Source: Sphagnum compactum (Eukaryota > Bryophyta > Sphagnopsida > Sphagnales). Taken from it: DNA of 64,000 nucleotides. The notes beneath the pieces were generated by a model. That model made no database searches. It was not told where the DNA came from and saw only the letters and a list, made by a program, of their open reading frames with translations. The position numbers were made by a program, and so were the translations under genes. Shown piece by piece: positions 20,190 to 32,143 of the stretch (its first letter is position 1; every line of letters starts with the position of its first letter). The stretch lies in contig OZ234498.1 in NCBI GenBank assembly GCA_965153455.1, forward strand, positions 1,178,001 through 1,242,000. The letters are read 5' to 3'.

Positions 20190-22976
20190 TCATACTATTA
20201 ATTTGTGAGGCTTTACATGTATTTCAGTATGAATAACTTGAACATCGCTAGGTTTGGTTTTCATATCACTGAAACCCATGAGGGGTTCTTTATCCATGTT
20301 TGATTTCTCACTAGTAATACTCAAATGGACACTTGGACTTTCATCATCTGTTAAAAATGGATCAAACTTTGCACTTTGATATTGGGATTGTTTGATAACA
20401 ATCTCAATCTCCATGTTCCCATTTATCATTGCCATCACTTTGTCCATCGATGGTTGCCTTGAAGGTGTTATTTGCACACACGAGAGCCCTACATTTATGG
20501 TATGCAATATTTCCGCTTGAACATACGAACCATTTAGATTTGGGTCCACCAGATCCAAAAGCTTGTTGTCGTTATGCAGTCTCCATGCCTATACCATGCA
20601 AAGTAACAAAACAATTGATGTCCTTGTATCGCAACTTTCAAACTATGTGGTATAACCGTTGATACATTTGGAAAAGAAAAAACTCAAAAGTGAGCACAAG
20701 TCCTTACACATGATAGTTAAACAACATAATCCATTTCATATGATTTTTTACATCAAACTATTAGGTTTTTGCATGTAAATGGTGTAGGGAATTTGGTTTC
20801 AAATTACAATAGAACAAAAGTATGTCATGTACTAATCTTCTAGAAATAATGGTGAAATGACCACTTACTTACCCAATCCACAAGAGAAAATTGATCCTTG
20901 CCCATTAACTTGGGTTCGATGTTCCTCCTACCACTAAAAATTTCTAACAAGACACCCCCCAAGGTATACACATCCATTTTCTCACTGAGTTGGCCACGAG
21001 TATACTCCGGAACTAAATAACCCCTGAAATAATGAATAAAAAATCAAATATTTAACAATCATGCATACATCTTCGATTTGAATCAAGGACTCTAAAAGTT
21101 ATTGATTAAAATATTAATATTATATTAGGTTGGGATGTGGTCAAAACATTAAAATTAAAAATGATCAGATGACTTTGTTACCTTGTTAATATATCCATTG
21201 TAAACCAATCACGATGACACATTATTGAAATATTATATAGCAACGTCTACTACATAAGCAATACTAAATTGATAAATATTTGGTTGTACATATGATTTAG
21301 ACACTTTGATATAGGATTTTATTTTGTATTCAAATGTTATTACTTCAATTTCATATTCATAATGAAATTTCTGGGACTTTGTAAAAATAATAATTATTAC
21401 ATAATTAGTTGTCAATGAACATTACAACATCAAAACACATGTATAGGGTACTCACAAAGTGCCAACAATGTTTGACGTTTCTACAAGACTATCAATCTTT
21501 GGGAAAAGTTGTGCCAAACCAAAATTTGCAATCTTGGCATTTAGATTTTTGTCAAGCAAAATATTGGCTGGTTTGATGTCTCGATGCACTATTGGGGGTT
21601 GTACATCTTGATGAAGATACTTGAGGCCACTAGCTATTCCAATACATATATTTTTTCGGGTTGGCCAATCCGTGTTGTGACCTCCTTTATCTTTTGTTTT
21701 AGAAACAAAAGAATACACAAAACAATTTTATGAAAACAACTTGTTTATTTAACCAAAATAATACCTTGAACATATTATGATCAAAAGTGAAATAACTCAA
21801 CACCAATAGATGACTTGTAATTTAAAATGAAATCTATAATGTTGCACACTTCTATATCCATTCAATCAACTTCAAAGTTTAATTTTACAAAGATTACAAC
21901 AAAACATATTTAACCAAAAATTTGTGATACATTTTGAGGAATATTTTTTGTGGTTTTAATGTTTTGTAGTGTGGGTTGAACATAATGTGAAATTCAAATT
22001 CAGTGAGTTCAATCTAGGTCTTTCAATAATATGCCACTTAATAACATGTTCCAATCGAAATGACATCTTTAGAAGATTTGAAGTCATGTTTACAAAAATA
22101 AAATTTGGTGATGAGATCAACAAGTAACAAAATAACAAACTAAACCACTAAATTCAAGATGATATAATGCGTCAAGAGATGGTGATCTCCCCAAAATATT
22201 TGCAACTCATGGTGATAGTTTTTGTTTTATTTATCGCATAGCTTTTTTGATTATGTAGGAAGAACATTAATTGTATCCCATATACCACCTTTTCCAAAAG
22301 GATATTTCAACTCTCCTAAAGGCCAATTGACACATTATAAAAAATATTTCCATTTTTTGAAGAATTTTTTGATCATTTTTATTTACAACATATTCTTCAT
22401 TTCCTTATGAGGTTTTTAAGACGTTTATAAAAACACATTGAACAACAACACAATACTATTTTTTCCACAATTAATTTTAATTGGATTGCTTCTCCCAAAG
22501 GTAGGGTAAAAAAATATTACCAAAAATAACTTCTCCCAAATTGTTGTTCTCAACAAATTCATATACAAGGAGTCGTTGTGATCACCAAAACAACAACCTT
22601 TGAGTTTCACTCGATTCTTGTGGCTCACACTTGTGACAAGCGCAACTTCATTGGAAAACTCCTTGGATTCTTGTTGTGTTTTTGGTAATAATAACTTGAC
22701 AGCAATCTCACTTCCATCTAGCAATACAACACCCTGTAAACATTAAACTACCAAAAAAATCAGTTTTTAAATTCTCATTTTTTAGTTGAAGCTTCGTCAA
22801 AATGATATATAATTGACTTGAGAAATTGATGACTTGTGATTTAGTGCAAGGAGTCTAACAATACAAAATATGTTACAAATACCTCGTATGCAGCTCCAAA
22901 GGCACCTTGGCCTAACTTCATATTGTCGTGGAAATTATTTGTGGCTTTTTGTAAGTCTTTGTATGCATACATTCTA
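20190..22976 (-). pseudogene. Receptor-like kinase, 5'-truncated kinase domain, five exons
   Basis: Exons on the minus strand: 22976-22883, 22733-22521, about 21695-21456, 21023-20873 and 20588-20190, with GT-AG boundaries. Together they give a plant RLK/Pelle kinase domain: Gly loop GQGAFGAAYE, EIAVKLL Lys, EFSNEVALV Glu, [21 protein letters not shown], and a C-terminal tail ending HKLIV. Defects: no receptor or membrane part; upstream sequence changes abruptly to telomere repeats; a one-base frameshift at about 22566-22580, after GCCFGDHN, where the other frame continues with the expected LLVYEFVENNNLGEVIF; and the DFG Asp is Asn (AAT, 21524-21526). Shared-intron subfamilies include LRR-VIII and cysteine-rich RLKs; which one is uncertain. 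Confidence 0.8.
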
Positions 22977-23045
22977 GGGTTTGGTTTAGGGTTTAGGGTT
23001 TAGGGTTTAGGTTAGGTTTGGTTTAGGGTTTAGGGTTTAGGTTTG
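22977..23045 (+). repeat. Interstitial plant telomere repeats
   Basis: About eight TTTAGGG units with variant GGTTTGG and GGTTAGG spacers. The array begins immediately after the first recognisable kinase codons (minus strand) and ends at the start of the 210-bp dispersed repeat, so it sits exactly at a junction of two unrelated segments. Confidence 0.9.
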
Positions 23046-24004
23046 GTTCTAAATTTTGGTTAAATTTTGGCTACTGAAAATCTCAAAAAGCACTTATAAA
23101 TCAACACTTACATTTTTCAATATAGCATTAAAATGGCTATATGTATAGCTTGCCAAACAAAAGGCTGATAACATGATAGATCTCTTGAAGTAGTAAGTAG
23201 TCGTGTACCAGTTGCTAGGTATTTGGATAAAAGTAATTAATATGGTATGTGACTAGCAAATGCCAAGAAATGCCTCACCAATTCATACATGGCAAGCAGA
23301 AACCAAACAGCAAAGCATTATGGATCCATGAGTTCAGACAGGAAAAGTTATCTCCCCAGACAATGAACCCTCATAGTTGTTTTGTGTAACACAAAGGCGA
23401 TCAAGATTGGATCATTGAAACATTCGCTTGTGGAAGAACTGTTCACCCACCATCACCACCGCTCTGCTAATTGTTGATTACAGAGAACTGATTTACGACA
23501 CAATCGATCTGCTGCAGTGCCCCCTACAAATCTGTATCCAAAAAAGAGAAGCATGAAATCGACTTGATGTCTTGTTTAAGAATTGAGGTTAAATCGCTTA
23601 AAGACTTACAGATGAAAACTATACTGGTGGAAGAGAGCATACCTAGCATGTTATGCTTTGTTGAATTCCAGCACTGAAAGGAAGTCGATGCTGACGACCA
23701 CAGATACGCTTGCGAAGCCGGCAGTCTTAGCCAGCTCCTGAAACTCCTGCAGTGTTCGCTCCCTGGCACCTATCGAAGCGAAGGCCAGCATTATCAGATC
23801 CATGCGTAATGCGACTGTCGGTGCTGCACCAAGCTCGGATTGCAGTAGCAAATCCGGAAGCACCACTTCCATGGCGATCACCTTTCCTCCACTGGTTGGC
23901 AATGCGTTGAAGCAGTTGCGCAAAATTGTAACGCATTCCGAATCATTCCAGTTATGCAAAATCGACTGCAAAATCGACTGCAAAGTCGACACTGTGCCGA
24001 GGCG
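23044..24004 (-). pseudogene. Duplicate of the O-methyltransferase last exon and downstream DNA
   Basis: This whole block is a direct copy of 59812-60700 and includes the 3' exon (about 23651-23955, minus): LHNWNDSECVTILRNCFN, then LLLQSELG, ERTLQEFQELAKTAGF and LEFNKA at the end. The catalytic-His region (LHNW) is present; the first two exons are not. Compared with the other copy it has four extra residues (MLAFASIGARERT against MLVGGRERT), the commoner class I OMT length. At the broken side GCAAAATCGACT is repeated in tandem (23955-23990), then the sequence becomes Helitron helicase on the other strand. Confidence 0.85.
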
Positions 24005-25050
24005 GTAGACCGAACTTTGCACGACATCATGCGGCGCCTAGATTCGCCCTTTGGCGGTAAAGTGGTTGTCTTTGGGGGTGATTTCCGACAATGTCCGCCA
24101 GTGGTGTCCAGAGGCCCCGGGCAGCAATCGTTTCTGTGGCCCTTTCGCGTTCGGTTTTGTGGCGTCAAGTGCGCATCTTGACTCTCACGGAAAACATGAG
24201 ATTGCGCGCCAATCCCCTCTCCAAGCCGTATGCTGAGTACCTTCTGAGAGTCGGCAATGGCCAAGAGTCTTCCATCATTGATCATTTTCCACCGGAAGCC
24301 GACACGGAGCCCTCAATTGGAGTCGAGATTGCCTTATACCCAGAAATCCATCAAGCGCCATCTTTAGAGACCCTCATCCACGTTGTTTTCCCGGCCCTAG
24401 CAATCAATTACGCAAACCAAGGATACATGGACGGTCGAGCTATTTTGACAACAAAAAATACAATCGTGAACTCTCTCAACACTCAAATTGTCGAGGCTGT
24501 GCCTGGGCAAGAGCACATATTTTTGTCAGCAGACTCGGTGGAAATGAGGGATGACCAGGCTATGGCGATTGGCACAGAATTTCTCAACACCATTACTCTA
24601 GCAGGTATGCCACCACATCGCCTGGCCCTCAAAGTTGGTGTCCCCGTTATCTTACTAAGAAATCTCGATGCGACCTCAGGACTTTGTAATGGGACCCGTC
24701 TAATCATTTCGCGCTTAGCACAAAGACTGATCGTTGCGCAGATCATTGGTGGCGCGCATGTGGGGAATATTGTCAACATACCGCGCATCACCACAACAAC
24801 GAATCGTTTGAAGTGGCCATTCACCCTATAAAGGCGCCAATTCCCCTTGCAATTAGCATTCGCTATGACAATTAACAAGGCGCAAGGTCAGACCATGAAA
24901 ACCGTTGGCATTTTCTTGCCTGAACCTGTCTTCACCCATGGCCAATTGTATGTAGCTCTATCACGAGCTACGCGTGTGAATGACGTCTTTGTTTTCTGCC
25001 CGAATGGCAGGACGACGACTAATGTTGTTTATATAGAATTGTTGCAATGA
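24005..25050 (+). pseudogene. Helitron helicase C-terminal half (plus strand)
   Basis: Translation starts AVDRTLHDIMRRLDSPFGGK and VVVFGGDFRQ, continues through the Pif1-like helicase (LTLTENMRL, GVPVILLRNLDATSGLCNGT) and ends with [19 protein letters not shown] and [11 protein letters not shown]; the last frame stops at 25048-25050. At least one frameshift near 24110-24180 and one in-frame TAA at 24829-24831 break it. The N-terminal nuclease and Walker A are missing here; a matching N-terminal part lies on the opposite strand at 25278-28545. This piece starts exactly where the O-methyltransferase duplicate ends. Confidence 0.85.
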
Positions 25051-25277
25051 TCTTTCTTCTCTATCTATTGCCTACTTTTCTGTCTCGATGGGTCGAAATT
25101 CCCACATCCAAATCATGGGTTGAAATTCCCTGCATTGGATGCAAAAATGACTGCAACACAAGCTATGTTCATGATGTGTGGCTGTTGAAAATAGAATGCT
25201 TCCTAAATACTTACTGTCCCATTGAATGAAAATTGTCCCAACTTAAAACTATTAACTAAACAGTTCTCAAGGTCCTT
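25051..25277. other. Junction segment between the two helicase halves
   Basis: About 230 bp with no coding match. It contains a diverged direct repeat GGGTCGAAATTCCCACATCC / GGGTTGAAATTCCCTGCATT. No Helitron hairpin or CTRR end was seen here, which is odd if either half ended with a normal 3' terminus. Confidence 0.5.
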
Positions 25278-28200
25278 TCAATCTTTTCTCCTGATCATTT
25301 TGCTTTCTCGTCGAACCAATGCCAATAACACTTTATATACAAAGGTTTTGCCTGACCCACCTGGACCGTCTAGGAAAAATACTGCGCCTTCGCCTTGGGC
25401 TATTGCGTTGAACACTGTAGTGACAGCTATTTCCTGACAAATGTTGAGCCGCGGGAGATTTTGGTTGATGTAGCCATGGAGTACGTCTCTATCGTAGTCA
25501 AGTTCTGCAGCCAATTGAGGATTAACACGCAACATTTTTACAGGCGGCAAAGCGAGCGGCATTTTCGGAAAGTCATGCAAGCCTTTGTTCGTCAACGCTA
25601 ATTTGGCCTCGAGGAGTAATAGGGTATCGTTGTAGGCATCGTCGGCAGTGCCTTCATTCGTGATGCGTTGATGCCGCATATCGTGCGACATATCGTCTCG
25701 ATATCTTTCCCATAACACTTCCGGATTCAAAGGAGAGCAGAATAGTAAGAGAGTCACAAAGAGATTCCTTAGCCTCTTTGCGTCTTGATCGATACATGCT
25801 TCTCGCATGCATGTGTCCCATTCTGCGTCATCCTGTAGTAATCCCAATGCTTTGCAAGCAGCTTGAAACGTCGGATGCTCTATGTCGTCAACAGTCCGGA
25901 GATGTTCGAAAGAGGTCGCGCCCGGTACGACAGTAAGTAGGAGGCGGAGGAAGAAGCGTTCACCAGCAGCGGGATGTACAAAATACATTCGCCCAACAGC
26001 TTTTTCTCCTCGCTGTCGAGCTGACCAAACTTTTTCTCGAATTTTCCAAACATGATTAGCAGGGAAGTCCGCATACACCACGTTCCGCCCATCCGCATTT
26101 TGAGCGTTATACGCAAAGTAGGCGGTCAAGGTGGTTTTTTGGTGGGCAGCACGCTCCGCCACAGTGGCCAAATGTTCATTTTCATTAAAAATGACGTTGT
26201 GTTGTCCTGACAAATGAACAACTAATCGAGTGACTGGCGGCCATTCCATATGTTTTTTGAATGAAAGTAAGGAATCGACCCCTTCAGCAGCGCTCAAATA
26301 TTTGGCGTCAATGTATTGCTGGATTTCGTTTATTGGACCGGCAATCACCGCTGCAACACGATCAGGACCTTTGTAAACGTATTTAAAAAGGTATTTGACA
26401 CTCCGAATATCGGCGGACACCTCGACGTTAATATGTGCATTAAACATCTTGGTAAGGTAGGGGTTGTAGGGCACCACCCATCGGTTGTCATACGCAAAGC
26501 CATCTGGAGTCTTTTGAAACGTTCGACCATTGTTTCGCCGACGGTAGACAGGGTAACCGTCTTCGCCTTGTGTTGTCTCCTTGGAGAAAGCTCGCGGATA
26601 TCGTTTCTTATATAAACCGTTGACCATGCAGGGTGCGTTGGGGTATTCTTGGCCACACGGTCCGTGCAACAAACATTTTGTGACCGTTTCAAAAAGAGGT
26701 GTGTTCTCTCGAAGAGGAAGCTATGTCGACACTAAGCGATCTATGTCTTCGATTGTGGAAACTTTCTACTCCGGAGGAAATATAAGGAGCAGATGGATGT
26801 GAGGTAGGCCTCGTTTCTGGTATTCCCTTGTCCAGATGTTCCCAATAACTTTGGCGAACCATCCAATTTTTGCCACTCCTTTAAAAAGGGCTTTCACCTT
26901 CATCTGAAATACGCGGGCGACCAAATCTGGACGGTCAGAAGCTGTTTGGTTGGGCTCGAGCTCCGTGATTATTTCTTGCCAATTCGGGTTGCAAGTGAAT
27001 GTGAGGAAGACATCTGGAATTCCTTTGCTTCGCACAATAGCCATAGCATCTTGATATGCTTGCATCATGAAACGTGGAGAACCGCGAAATGAAGCTGGGA
27101 GAACAATTCGCTGACCCACTTGCGCAGGATGTAATCGGAAATCATGTTCGACCATATCTGCCAGCCCTTGGTAGAGTTCCGCACGAAGTTGAGCTTGGTT
27201 TAGCACCAAAAAGTTAAGAGTGTTCTGCTCTGTCTTAGCAGCAACGTCGACGATATACTGTTGAAAAAGGCGACCACCGAGATGTAGAGCGGAGAGTTCG
27301 CCACTAAAGTGCACTCTTTATGCATAATAAGCCGCCATTGAGACCCTTGTGCGTGCTCCGTCCTGATTGTTCTGTAGCCGCAGATTTTCAGACCACCCGT
27401 CCTCCCCAGCGAGGAAAAGCAACGGGTATTGTAAAGGATCGTAAGCAGGTGCTAGCTCGTTCATCCGCTGTAAACCACCTCCATATCGCCGTTGTACAAT
27501 GACATCGCGATTTCCAACCTCTCCCGGCTCGCCAGGAATTATCATTGCAATCTTGTTTGCCGTAGGGGCGTTGTAACGGTGGACATCTCCATTTCCCAGG
27601 GTACGGCCAGCTGTAATGCAAATGTGGACCTCCTCGTAGGGTTTACGGCGAGACGGTCGGCTGCATAAACGAAGACGTTTACATAAGGATTTACGCGCCT
27701 GAGGATCGTGCGAAGTGTCATCAAATGCGCCGAGCTTAGATTGGGGTTCTGCATCTGCCGATTCGGACCTTCATTTACCGCATCATGCACATAGGCCTGA
27801 AGAAAGCGTGGCAATTGCCCTTCTGCAGGTTCCATACCACCAATCAAGTGGTAGAATCCTCCTTGCACCTTGTAGGTATGCACTCCTGGTCCAAGCTCGA
27901 AGCCCACACTCTGGACCCTTGTGGACGTAAATGCAAATGCCGCATTGTATAAACGAAGATGTTTACGCAATTCGACATTTTGTCGATCTTGTAACATGGC
28001 CATGTACTCTGGCGGGGTACGAATAAGAGGCAAAAGAATTTTCCCTGAGGCACAACATTTACTATAGTGTGGTCTTCGAAGAGAGCCCCCGTGCGCTCTT
28101 CGATCCAGAAGCGAGAGCCACAATGGTTGCATTGCTCATTCAAGCGTCTGAACACTTGTCGGTCTACTTGCGGGTCGGCCAAGGGGTACCACAAATCTCG

Positions 28201-28545
28201 TAGGGCCATGTGGTGTCCAGCCTGAAGTTGATCCTTTGCGCACGCGACGTGACGTTGTTCAGCGCATCGCGCAACATCTATCATTAGTTGGGTTTGACGG
28301 CCCTGCTCTGTTTCAAGAGCATGCGCTCTCGTGTGCTGTTTCGTGTTTTCCAATAATTGATGAGCAATATTAGCCATACATTCTGCTTCCTCATGTTGGG
28401 CCCCATTAGACGCAGCCCTTTCGAGAGCTACTGTAGCACAACGAAGTTTTCGACGTTCTCGAGCAGTTGCTCGCCTTTCTTCATCATTTGCATATTTGCG
28501 CGACGCTCCAAGGCCTCGTCTACGATTCTTTCGGTCGGAAGCAAA
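25278..28545 (-). pseudogene. Helitron RepHel N-terminal part, minus strand, multiply broken
   Basis: Reading down from about 28545: a basic N-terminus (RKNRRRGLGASRKYANDEER), Helitron-like N domain, the HUH motif GLPHIHLLLIF (about 26780-26815), the tyrosine motif VKYLFKYVYKG (about 26370-26400) and Walker A GPGGSGKTF (about 25343-25370), ending MIRRKD at 25278. Breaks: frameshifts near 28060-28080 and 27640-27650, in-frame TAA at 27318-27320, TAG at 26766-26768 and TAG at 26721-26723. Sequence differs from the 4-8.7 kb copy, so it is another lineage. Everything after helicase motif I is absent on this strand; motifs beyond WDE appear on the plus strand at 24005-25050. Confidence 0.88.
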
Positions 28546-28559
28546 ATGGAATCAGGCTC

Positions 28560-29590
28560 TAAAAACACAATAACATAACTTCATATTTAACTACCATTAC
28601 GACAGGCGCAAGTCTAACCTCGGGGTCAACATATCCACGAGCAATGTATCTGTATTCTCTGTATCATATGAGGCACTAACCCACCAGAAACACCACACAT
28701 GGAAGAGCCAAAAGGAGTGAGGAAAAGGTACCTCTTCCATGACAGTATTTGCAGCGCTTGTGCTCCTATTGATTCACATTGTTCAACTCTACAACCATGA
28801 ATGACGTGATGACTCCCATAGCTCCTCCAAAAATTGATGCCACAATTGGGTCAACTTCATTGCAACCCCCCACCCAGCAATCTCAAGTTTAGGAGCACAT
28901 ACACCAAACCAAGATGCTCAACCACACCCACGTTCAAGAGGACATGATCCTCAAGTGACCCAAATCTAGCACATCGAGCACATGCCAAGTACCCTGCATG
29001 GTTTCCAATTGCCAAATAGAATCATGAATTGGTGTTAAGTCTCCAACAAATAGAATGAATCTTTCGATTATCAAATACAATATGTATCTGTATTCTCTAT
29101 GTCATTTGAGTATCAGGCAGCCCTTTCCTAATCAAACAAAACCAATTTAGTTTTAAAGAATCATATGAAGCACTAACCCACCAGAAACACCACACATGGA
29201 AGAGCCAAAAGGAAGTCTTTGTCTCTCTGCACATAGCCCACCATCACCACTACCACAACAACTGCAACAGAAGCAGCAGCTTCCTTCTTATTCCAACCAT
29301 GCTTTTCAATGAGTTAGTTGTTTTTTGGCTTTCCATTTTGATTGTTCAATTGTTCCTGAAAACATGCAAACAACTTGTTAGAAGGGAACTTGAGGTGTTC
29401 ATCCATTCTGTTAACTAAATTTGTGAAGAAAAATATTGAATCTTTAAGAATATTTCACTTGTCAAAATTGAAAATTTTCAAAATTAATTAATTATTTGAT
29501 AAACATGTGTCCAAGTTGCAAATGTACTACAGTAATTGATTCGACTTGTCTTTGTGTACAAAGGTACAAAAATGATGGTATGAAATTTGC
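28560..29590. repeat. Non-coding with a diverged direct repeat
   Basis: 28650-28724 (GTATCTGTATTCTC, then GCACTAACCCACCAGAAACA and CATGGAAGAGCCAAAAGG) recurs at 29082-29213, split by about 50 bp of other sequence. 29405-29500 resembles 51850-51940 in reverse complement. No gene is seen. Confidence 0.6.
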
Positions 29591-29594
29591 TTAC

Positions 29595-29708
29595 TTGAGA
29601 TAAAAATATTGAATGAAATCCAGAGGGCACCTTTGATGGCAGGCTTATAACTGCCACCGGTTTGGAGGCCATTGTTTTAGCATCAATAATCACAACTTCT
29701 GAATTTCT
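29595..29708 (-). pseudogene. Carotenoid cleavage dioxygenase exon near the C-terminus
   Basis: The exon encodes NSEVVIIDAKTMASKPVAV then ISLPSKVPSGFHSIFLSQ. Plant CCD/NCED enzymes end with VILDAKTM...PVAV...LP.RVPYGFHG.F, and the His in this motif is the fourth iron ligand of the oxygenase. The exon is bounded by an acceptor GTGCAG and a donor GTAAGC. The family usually ends shortly after this His, so a donor here suggests a subfamily with one more intron or a chance site. No other CCD exon was found within several kb, so this is a fragment. Confidence 0.65.
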
Positions 29709-29754
29709 GCACAACAAAAGAAAACCCAATTAGCAATGAAATTCAAAATTATCA

Positions 29755-29777
29755 CACACACACACACACACACACAC
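29755..29777. repeat. (CA)n microsatellite
   Basis: About eleven uninterrupted CA units just upstream (minus strand) of the CCD exon. Confidence 0.9.
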
Positions 29778-30269
29778 TTGTCCTCCATTTTAACATTAAA
29801 TGATTGACCAAAATAGTGGATAACTGACTATATTAAATTTCAACTTTTAAAAATATGGAAAAGTTGTTTGTCCAACAAAACAAAATTGACACTCCTTTGT
29901 TCAACTTAACATAGAGTTTGGTAAACATTACTTTGAATGAATCAAGGCTTTTGAACTCAATCTCAAAGTCACATTTGAATAGGTATATTACATGCTTAAA
30001 ATGGGGTTAAAAAAATCCAATGTCAAAAAAATTAGTAGTCTATAATTTATCACCTATATTGTACAACAATTTTTTGATTTCTCATCCATTATGCAAACTT
30101 TTCATCCATAATGTGCTAACCATTGCACCTTGACAAATTTCTTAAAAAAGAGGTGCAAGAAAGATAGTTAAAACATTCATTATATTTTGGGAAAGTAAAA
30201 ATAAAAAATAGTTTTCTTGATTTTTCTTGATTGACATCTTCTTATGTTCCTCATAATACTAAAAGAACT

Positions 30270-30450
30270 TGCTGCAAGTCTTTTTCTTCTTCTTCTTCCT
30301 CCTCTGGACATTCTTTTGTCTCTCGCTCCAGCAGCAGCAACAGCAGCTCCTCCTAGCAGCATTCTCCAAGCACCCAATTTGCACTTTCTTCTTCCCCACT
30401 TTTCTCTTCTTTCTTCTTCTTCTTCTTCTTCTTCTTCTTCTTCTTGCTTA
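30270..30450. repeat. (TTC)n microsatellite and low-complexity flank
   Basis: Thirteen or so TTC units at 30408-30446 after shorter TTC and CAG runs. On the minus strand this gives a Glu-rich frame (30180-30467), not accepted as a gene. Confidence 0.85.
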
Positions 30451-30746
30451 CTGTCAGAAACCTCCAAAGATGAGTTTACATGGGGATGGGTCTGTCAGTC
30501 AGTCAGTCTAGAACCAGAAGCTACACTATATCTACAGCTCAAATCCAGCTAGTTCTACAGCAACAATAAACTCATGAATCATCGAAGTTGTTCCTTCCGG
30601 AGCTGAACTGGGTTGCTGCTGCTGTTGGATCAGCTACAAAAATGCAACCCATTAGTATGAAAACATTACAGCTACTATGGAAGGGATTTCCTTCCATGAT
30701 TACCGCCCTGAGCTATCTCTGTCTACTTGAAAGGCATAATGGCTTA

Positions 30747-31790
30747 CTTCTTGAGAGAACTGCCATCTCATGCCAAAGTCCACACTGACCGTTTAATCCT
30801 CTATGACCTCTTCGGGTAGCACAGTGAGAAGCTCAAGGATTGCATTGCTGCCAATGCCTTGGCCCTGCAGCTCAAACAACTGCTCCACCGGTTTCCTCCA
30901 CTCAACTGCTCGCAGCACCAGAGCTGATAACACAACGCATATCTGTGTCAAGAGCTGGTGTCACCCATAGCAAGAACAAATCATGTTACCACATCATCCA
31001 GTCTTTCCACACTCTTCTTATATATAGGCAAACGATCAATCTGATTCAAACAACAAGATATAAAAACCCTAATTTCTGTCATTGTCAAAGTGCACAGCTC
31101 TTCTTATATCTAAAACATCAATCTAATCAAATCAGCAAGAGAGATTAACCCTAAATTCCATGCTCATCAAAGCAACAGTAGAAGAAGGTTACACACCTGA
31201 AGAGGGCCGTTACTAAACTTCTTAGCCGACATGAGCAAGGCATTTTGCAGAGCGCTCCTTCCTTCTGGAGAAAGATTCACCGCATCATTCTGAATCTGCA
31301 AGTGATGGTACAAATTTTTAAAATGAGAAGAAGATGCACCCTGCCTGCCTCCTCACATGACATCCCTGATGCATTTTAGGTCAGGATGTTAAGCTCATGA
31401 TTTCCATGAACTCACGGCCTGTGAACTCAACCCCTCCAGCGCATCATCACCCTTCTTTGCAAACCTGATATCACAGCTTCTGGCATTGTCCTGGGAGCCT
31501 CAGAGACTCACAGGAACAGAGAATTCAGTTGGGGGGGGGATCTCTCAGCACAACAACAACATCAACGACATGAGAATCTACTTTCCTCTATGTCATATCA
31601 CACTACTGACCTTTCTCTTGAGAACTTGGGCAGCAAAAAGCTCGACCTCAAAGTCATGAGTCTGGGAAGAATCCACGGCGAGAATAGAGGTGGCCACTTC
31701 TCAAGCTGCATTGGTGTGCTGAAACTGCACAAGCCACTGGTTGGCTGCCATTCTGTTGCAGGAGTGCTCAAATCCAGCTAGCAAACAACC
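30747..31790 (-). pseudogene. Importin-13-like (karyopherin beta) N-terminal exons with two stops
   Basis: Exons: about 31790-31611, 31295-31197 (exactly 99 nt, 33 codons) and 30954-30747, with GT-AG boundaries. The peptide reads RMAANQWLVQFQHTNAA, then EVELFAAQVLKRK, IQNDAVNLSPEGRSALQNAL, KKFSNGPLQ, LLTQICVVLSALVLRAVEWR and ELLTVLPEEVIED, closely following the first HEAT repeats of plant importin-13/transportin-3 nuclear transport receptors. Two in-frame stops break it: TGA at 31701-31703 where the family has Trp (TGG to TGA), and TAA at 30793-30795. The remaining ~850 residues are not in the window. Same strand as the CCD fragment and the Helitron at 25.3-28.5 kb. Confidence 0.8.
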
Positions 31791-32143
31791 TATGAGTTTC
31801 AAAAAGATCTATGACATATAAATCATATGAATTACATTTCTAAAGTGTGTAAGTATTGTGGGTGCTACAGCAGCAGCAGCAAAGCTCCACAACAACATGC
31901 ATCCCTCACATTCTTCAGCCAAAAAAAACACAGAAAAGAACCCAAAAAAAGTAGAGCTCTCACTTGCCTCGCAGCAGCTCCACCAGTGTTCAGAATGTGT
32001 GGCCCAGAAATGAACTGGCGTGGAAAGTCCATTTTGTCCACTTCTACCCATCAGTTATTTTTAAAACTCAAATGTGCCCCAAAACTGAATCGGTGGGGTG
32101 TTCTTTGCAAGGGGCGTTAGCACATGCCAAAAATGGTGATGAA

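Noticed and set aside
22977-23045. True chromosome end
   Set aside because: Only about 70 bp with variants, and unrelated DNA continues on both sides; it is an interstitial repeat.
30180-30467. Glu-rich small protein on the minus strand
   Set aside because: Caused by a (TTC)n microsatellite.
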